From the NCBI GenBank assembly GCA_947472705.1, contig CANJDA010000078.1, positions 1 to 9,536 on the forward strand: a stretch of 9,536 bases of DNA, given 5' to 3'. Source of the DNA: Flavobacteriaceae bacterium. Lineage in GTDB: Bacteria > Bacteroidota > Bacteroidia > Flavobacteriales > Flavobacteriaceae. Both the position numbers and the translations under genes were made by a program. Below, piece by piece: positions 6,022 to 9,536 of this stretch (position 1 is its first letter; every line of letters begins with the position of its first letter). A model generated the notes under the pieces. That model was not told the origin of the DNA. It ran no database searches and was given only the letters and a program-made list of their open reading frames with translations.

Positions 6022-7266
6022 ATGAGAACCTTTACCCGACAAGAAAAATTGCGAATCCTGTTTAGTTTTCCTGTAATTATTGCCGCATTAGGCTATTTTG
6101 TAGACATCTATGACTTATTGCTTTTTGGCATAGTGCGCATCCCTAGTTTGACCGATTTGGGACTTGATGCCGATGAAGCGGGTACGATGATTATTAATTT
6201 CCAGATGACTGGTATGCTGTTGGGTGGTATACTTTGGGGTGTATATGGCGACAAAAAAGGAAGGCTTTCAGTCTTGTTTGGCTCTATATTGGTTTATTCT
6301 TTGGCGAATATTGCTTGTGGGTTACTACCCCAAATGAATTTTGGCGATAAAGCGATTATCTATGCCCTACTCCGTTTTGTAGCCGGTGTAGGATTGGCCG
6401 GAGAGCTGGGTGCCGGAATAACATTGGTTTCAGAAACCTTGCCTAAAGAATTGCGCGCCATAGGCACTTCTATAGTCGCTGGCTTTGGGATATTGGGCGC
6501 CGTAGTAGCTGAACTAACGGTAGAGCTCGCCGGAAGTTGGACTACCGCTTATTTTATAGGCGGAACCTTGGGTTTAGCTTTGCTTGTGCTTCGAGTAAGG
6601 GTAGCCGAAAGCGGTATTTATACTTCGACAAAATCACATAAGCACATTAAAAAAGGAGATTTCTTCTCATTCTTTACCCATACGGAACGCTTTATTAAAT
6701 ATTTAAAATGCATTGCCATAGGCCTACCTATATGGTTTTGTATAGGAATATTGGTGTTTATGGCCAATCAGTTTGCTCCCGAAATGGGCATTGCTTCTAT
6801 TGACCCCGGTAAAGCCATACTATGGACCTACCTTTTTGCCGCTATGGGAGATTTCAGTAGTGGGTTTATAGCCCAACGGCTTGAGTCGCGTAAAAAAACT
6901 ATGTTGTACTTTTTGAGCTTTACCCTTTTAGGAGTTGCCTTATTACTATTTAGCGGTGTAAATACAGCCTTTATGTATTATTTTTATTGTGCTTGGATAG
7001 GGTTAGGCACTGGTTTTTGGGCGATGTTTGTTACTTTGGCCGCCGAACAATTTGGCACCAATCTTCGAAGCACTGCCGCCACTACTATTCCTAACATCGT
7101 AAGAGGTATGGTTCCTCCTATGTTGTTACTGTTCAATTTCTTTAAGCTTAGTACTAGCGTAATAGTTTCGGCATCATTGGTGGCTCTGATTGTATTTGCA
7201 TTGGCATTTTACTCAGCAATTACTATAGCTGAGACCCATCACAAGGACATGGATTTTTTGGAATAA
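6022..7266 (+). CDS. MFS transporter, substrate unknown
   Basis: A 414-residue inner-membrane secondary transporter of the major facilitator superfamily with about twelve hydrophobic segments in two halves. The loop 2-3 signature appears as GVYGDKKGRL at 73-82, and RFVAGVGLAGELGAG (118-132) is the helix 4 region. ETLPKELRAIGTS (138-150) and its counterpart AEQFGTNLRSTAATT (341-355) are the loop motifs found in organic-acid and sugar permeases of the superfamily. GYFVDIYDLLLFGIVRIPSL in helix 1 has charged Asp28 and Asp31 that could couple protons. I start at ATG 6022. The frame is open back to a GTG at 5959, but those 21 extra residues overlap a dispersed palindromic repeat and lack MFS character. 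The gene seems to stand alone, without a metabolic neighbour to suggest its substrate. Confidence 0.88.
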   Translation: MRTFTRQEKLRILFSFPVIIAALGYFVDIYDLLLFGIVRIPSLTDLGLDADEAGTMIINFQMTGMLLGGILWGVYGDKKGRLSVLFGSILVYSLANIACGLLPQMNFGDKAIIYALLRFVAGVGLAGELGAGITLVSETLPKELRAIGTSIVAGFGILGAVVAELTVELAGSWTTAYFIGGTLGLALLVLRVRVAESGIYTSTKSHKHIKKGDFFSFFTHTERFIKYLKCIAIGLPIWFCIGILVFMANQFAPEMGIASIDPGKAILWTYLFAAMGDFSSGFIAQRLESRKKTMLYFLSFTLLGVALLLFSGVNTAFMYYFYCAWIGLGTGFWAMFVTLAAEQFGTNLRSTAATTIPNIVRGMVPPMLLLFNFFKLSTSVIVSASLVALIVFALAFYSAITIAETHHKDMDFLE

Positions 7267-7275
7267 AATATTGTT

Positions 7276-7299
7276 TATTAATTTAATAGAGTTTTTTTT
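7276..7299 (+). terminator. Weak candidate terminator after the MFS gene
   Basis: TATTA (7276-7280) and TAATA (7284-7288) can form an all-A/T stem with a 3 nt loop, followed by GAG and eight T residues (7292-7299). The T-tract is convincing but the stem is very weak, so termination here is uncertain. Confidence 0.3.
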
Positions 7300-7411
7300 C
7301 TCCTTAATCCATTTAAGTAGTTTATTAAACCATTCCTGAATTGGAATACGTAATACACTTTGTTTAACTCCTATTATTTTGTTGCTTTATTTTTTTTCTT
7401 ATTGCAGTAGT

Positions 7412-7493
7412 TTACAGCAATTAACTACTCCTTACAGCACTATTTTTTATTGTTACAGCAATTGTACAGCACTTACACGGCACTTACACGGCA
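7412..7493 (+). repeat. Helically phased direct-repeat array TTACAGCA / TTACACGGCA
   Basis: Six related units: TTACAGCA at 7412, 7432 and 7453, GTACAGCA at 7464, and TTACACGGCA at 7473 and 7484. The shared TACA core starts at 7413, 7433, 7454, 7465, 7474 and 7485, so the intervals are 20, 21, 11, 9 and 11 bp, close to whole turns of the helix. The last two units form a perfect 11 bp tandem (CTTACACGGCA twice, 7472-7493). All units point the same way, about 160-240 bp before the recombinase start. An array of binding sites for a protein, possibly the recombinase itself, is plausible. It has no long spacers and is not a CRISPR. Confidence 0.7.
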
Positions 7494-7617
7494 CTTTAGA
7501 AATATTGAAAAAGCTACCCATCAGGAAATAGTTTGGTTAACTAAAAACATTGCTTCTAAAGAGGAATGTAGGTATTCAAACCACGATTAATCCTACTTTT
7601 ATTTGTTTTTGTAAGTA

Positions 7618-7651
7618 AAAAGTATTACTTTTAGCTCTTTATTTAAGCTAA
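7618..7651. promoter_or_regulatory. Overlapping inverted repeats and weak promoter before the recombinase
   Basis: AAAAGTA (7618-7624), T, TACTTTT (7626-7632) is a perfect 15 nt palindrome. Next to it TTAGCT (7631-7636) and AGCTAA (7646-7651) form an inverted repeat ending two bases before the ATG at 7654. TACTTTTA at 7626-7633 is one mismatch from the Bacteroidota -7 element TAnnTTTG and has a TTG 20 nt upstream (7603-7605). An identical TACTTTTA is at 7594-7601. Operator control of the promoter or a leader hairpin at the start codon is possible. No Shine-Dalgarno sequence is visible. Confidence 0.4.
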
Positions 7652-7653
7652 TT

Positions 7654-9396
7654 ATGTCCATCACTCTCAAAAAGATATGGCATCGAGACGCTTTTAGGAT
7701 TGGCATTTTTTTTGAATATGATACCGAAAAGATAAAAATACTGAAAGCCATTGGTGGTACCTTCAGCAAGACACATTCTTGTTGGTATGTTGATTATGAT
7801 GTGAAGACCTATGCTAAAGTAAAGCAGCATTTTAATTCGTTTAAAATAAAATCTCCAACAGGAACAATACCATCGCCACAGGTGACCGGCGAGCGCCGTG
7901 ACCATTCACCCATAGCGGAAAGCGAAAGTCAGTTAGATTTGTACAAAGCAAGTAACCCTGACCACAAAGCGGATAAATCTCCGTTTGAGACAAAACTGCG
8001 TTTGTCATTGTTACAAAATGTTGGGAAATATTGGGTTTTTAAAATGGGATACCATCAAAGCACCCATAAAGCTTTATTAAAAATAAAAGGAGTGTATTGG
8101 AATTCTAATTATCAATGTTTTATGGCCATGCGCCATCCTAAAGTAAAAGAGGAAGTAGAACAAATATTGCAGGTTTCCCCTTTTTTTGGTGAAGACTACT
8201 TATCCAAAGAAACCACTTATAGAGGACAAAGCATTAGGATTACTACGCACCCCGAAGATACCGCTTGGATGGCAGTTTATATCCCGAAGCTAGTGGCTAT
8301 ACATGAAAAAATGAAACGATTTTCGATGATGCGTTATAGTAAATCCAAAGACTGTTATTTGCTTCCTGCCGCTCCTATAGTATATGAGAGTTTGCAATTG
8401 CAAATGGAGCCTTTAGAAATTATGATCATCAACGAATTACCATTGGGCTATTTGCAAAAACAGCATTTACCCAATAAAAAGCGTTTTGATTTAGCCAAAA
8501 CCAAGCAGGGATTGTTGGAACAGCTACCAGAAAAGGGGCATGAGTTTGTATTGAATATGGTAGATACACTATTGGCGTTGAATTACAGCAGTGCCACGAT
8601 GCGTACTTACACTAATGTTTTTATACAATTTTTACGGCATTTTGAGTATCGAGATCCCGAAACTATTGCTCCTAAGGAAATCATTCGCTATTTGGGCTCG
8701 TTGATGGAGCGAGGACTTTCGGCCAGTACAGGACATAGTATGGTGAATGGGTTGCATTTTTATTACCAACAAGTATTGCACAAAAGTGAGTATGACTTTA
8801 AGCTCCCTCGCCCAAAGAAAGAAAAGAAACTACCGGTTGTTTTGACTATGGATGAATGTTTACGGATCTTTCAAGTGGTTGACAATCCCAAGCACAAGCT
8901 ATTGCTTTTGGTGGGTTATGGTGCTGGGTTGCGTGTTAGCGAGATTGTGAACTTGCAATGGGGGGATATTTTATTTGAGGAGTATAAAATACACATCAAA
9001 AATGCCAAGGGCAAGAAAGACAGGATGGTGATGTTGCCCTACTCTATTGTGCAATCGTTGAAAATTTACAAAGAGTTGTACAATGGTAAGCACTATGTTT
9101 TTCAGGGGCAGTATGCGGGAGAGCCTTTGAGTGTGGGGAGTGTACAAACGACTATGCGGGAAGCTTTGAAAAGAAGTGGTTTAGAGAAAAAAGCCACCGT
9201 GCATACTTTGCGTCATAGTTTTGCTACCCATTTGTTAGAAAACGGCACTGACATTCGCTACATACAGCAGTTTTTGGGTCATTCGAGTATTAAAACCACT
9301 ACGATTTACACTCATTTAACCAAGAGTGCTGTAGATAAGATTCAGAGTCCATTAGATCGATTGGTAGACACTAACAACAAGAAAAAACTTGATTAG
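7654..9396 (+). CDS. Tyrosine recombinase/integrase with a three-repeat N-terminal extension
   Basis: A 580-residue site-specific recombinase, about twice the length of XerC/XerD. Residues about 293-390 are a core-binding SAM-like domain (YSSATMRTYTNVFIQFLRHF at 311-330). Residues about 395-570 are the catalytic domain, with Arg427 (GAGLRVSEI), the beta-hairpin Lys452 (NAKGKKDR), His517 and Arg520 (HTLRHSFATHLLENGTD), His543 (LGHSS) and nucleophile Tyr552 (IYTHL). All catalytic residues are present, so it should be active. The N-terminal half contains three diverged modules at about 14-60, 127-172 and 205-251. Each has an aromatic residue, Ser or Asn, four residues, Cys and another aromatic residue: F37-S38...C43-W44, W149-N150...C155-F156 and Y228-S229...C234-Y235. 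The modules resemble the HARP-like nucleic-acid-binding fold, from memory. Residues 64-110 look like a flexible linker. Targets are unknown; it could be a mobile-element integrase or a chromosomal inversion enzyme. Confidence 0.92.
   Translation: MSITLKKIWHRDAFRIGIFFEYDTEKIKILKAIGGTFSKTHSCWYVDYDVKTYAKVKQHFNSFKIKSPTGTIPSPQVTGERRDHSPIAESESQLDLYKASNPDHKADKSPFETKLRLSLLQNVGKYWVFKMGYHQSTHKALLKIKGVYWNSNYQCFMAMRHPKVKEEVEQILQVSPFFGEDYLSKETTYRGQSIRITTHPEDTAWMAVYIPKLVAIHEKMKRFSMMRYSKSKDCYLLPAAPIVYESLQLQMEPLEIMIINELPLGYLQKQHLPNKKRFDLAKTKQGLLEQLPEKGHEFVLNMVDTLLALNYSSATMRTYTNVFIQFLRHFEYRDPETIAPKEIIRYLGSLMERGLSASTGHSMVNGLHFYYQQVLHKSEYDFKLPRPKKEKKLPVVLTMDECLRIFQVVDNPKHKLLLLVGYGAGLRVSEIVNLQWGDILFEEYKIHIKNAKGKKDRMVMLPYSIVQSLKIYKELYNGKHYVFQGQYAGEPLSVGSVQTTMREALKRSGLEKKATVHTLRHSFATHLLENGTDIRYIQQFLGHSSIKTTTIYTHLTKSAVDKIQSPLDRLVDTNNKKKLD
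7882..7903. repeat. GC-rich hairpin flanked by GTGACC direct repeats inside the recombinase gene
   Basis: GTGACC at 7882-7887 and again at 7898-7903 flank a palindromic centre in which CGGCG (7887-7891) pairs with CGCCG (7894-7898) around AG. The 22 bp are strongly GC-rich within an AT-rich gene. They encode the linker after the first N-terminal module, around residues 77-83. The arrangement could be a small inserted palindrome with a target duplication, or chance. Confidence 0.45.
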
Positions 9397-9418
9397 TTAT
9401 TTGTGTTCATCAAAAAAG

Positions 9419-9436
9419 ATGCATAAACTTGTGCAT
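9419..9436. other. Imperfect palindrome 22 bp after the recombinase stop
   Basis: ATGCATAA at 9419-9426 pairs with TTGTGCAT at 9429-9436, with one T-G wobble, giving a compact hairpin. No T-tract follows, so it is not a standard intrinsic terminator. The two ATGCA/TGCAT arms separated by 8 bp are loosely like a tyrosine-recombinase core site, which is speculation. Confidence 0.35.
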
Positions 9437-9459
9437 ATATACTAGTTACCAGAAATTTT

Positions 9460-9536
9460 ATGACAACAATCGTTTCAAAAGAAAATCGGAAAACAATATG
9501 GTTTTCAATAATTTTTTCAGTGCTATTTTTCACAGC
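9460..9536 (+). CDS. Start of a probable membrane or secreted protein (cut by window edge)
   Basis: An ATG at 9460 opens a frame that stays open for 25 codons to the window end: MTTIVSKENRKTIW, then a hydrophobic run FSIIFSVLFFTA. The basic N-terminus followed by a hydrophobic stretch suggests a signal peptide or a first transmembrane helix. It begins 63 nt after the recombinase stop on the same strand. Too little is present to name a family. Confidence 0.45.
   Translation, partial: MTTIVSKENRKTIWFSIIFSVLFFT

Larger units (their letters stand above)
7267..7653. other. 387 bp non-coding region upstream of the recombinase gene
   Basis: I find no credible gene, tRNA or rRNA in this AT-rich stretch. 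It contains, left to right, the weak terminator, GTTTATTAAAC (7320-7330, palindrome), ATTCC/GGAAT arms at 7332-7347, the phased direct-repeat array at 7412-7493, the near-palindrome TTTGGTTAACTAAA at 7532-7545, GTAGG at 7568-7572 with CCTAC at 7592-7596, and two inverted repeats abutting the recombinase start. Its density of short symmetrical sequences is well above that of the other spacers here, apart from the 5798-5962 repeat block. Confidence 0.6.

Noticed and set aside
7412..7493. CRISPR array
   Set aside because: Units are only 8-11 bp with 0-13 bp between them, and there are no unique 25-40 bp spacers and no cas genes.
7561..7600. tRNA-like T-loop (GGTATTCAAACC)
   Set aside because: Only a 3 bp stem forms, and no anticodon arm, acceptor stem or D-arm surrounds it.
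7648..7905. Minus-strand open frame of 85 codons over the recombinase start
   Set aside because: It lies antisense to the well-supported recombinase, has no recognisable domain and includes antisense of its first module.
7654..9396. Integron integrase
   Set aside because: No attC-like cassette sites follow, and I see no clear integron-integrase-specific patch between the catalytic motifs.
9419..9436. Intrinsic terminator of the recombinase gene
   Set aside because: The hairpin is reasonable but no T-tract follows it.
7267..9536. Complete prophage or transposon
   Set aside because: No structural, replication or transposase genes and no terminal repeats are visible within the window.

Overview
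The window looks like chromosomal DNA from a member of the Bacteroidota, most likely Flavobacteriaceae. This is inferred from the AT-rich composition, the lack of clear Shine-Dalgarno sequences, the type of menaquinone gene cluster, secreted peptidases of Bacteroidota type, and intergenic repeats resembling those I remember from flavobacterial genomes. No rRNA or tRNA gene is present to settle it.

Left part (1-4502, minus strand): a five-gene run transcribed right to left. In order of transcription it is menB (1,4-dihydroxy-2-naphthoyl-CoA synthase), menA (DHNA polyprenyltransferase), a small metallo-beta-lactamase-fold hydrolase, menC (o-succinylbenzoate synthase) and a secreted M28 metallopeptidase cut by the window edge. 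Gaps are 52, 14, 1 and 11 nt, so an operon is likely. MenC acts early, MenB closes the naphthoate ring, and MenA attaches the prenyl tail at the membrane. The thioesterase step between MenB and MenA has no recognised gene here. The metal hydrolase encoded between menA and menC is a speculative candidate.

Middle (4503-7266, plus strand): a 128 bp divergent intergenic region leads into a secreted papain-fold (C1, bleomycin-hydrolase-like) peptidase that ends at a strong intrinsic terminator. A repeat-rich spacer follows, with two palindromic elements that look like dispersed intergenic repeats. Next comes a 12-helix-type MFS transporter of unknown substrate, best started at 6022.

Right part (7267-9536, plus strand): a 387 bp non-coding region contains an array of TTACAGCA-type direct repeats spaced at about 10 or 20 bp, then two overlapping inverted repeats just before the start of a 580-residue tyrosine recombinase. 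That protein has a complete XerC/D-like C-terminal half. Its N-terminal half contains three copies of a roughly 47-residue module with a shared aromatic-S/N-x4-Cys-aromatic signature. The window ends with the first 25 codons of a probable membrane or secreted protein.

The most interesting material is the recombinase, its triplicated N-terminal module and the helically phased repeat array upstream. Together they could form a recombinase with its own DNA-binding or regulatory site, but this is inference from sequence alone.
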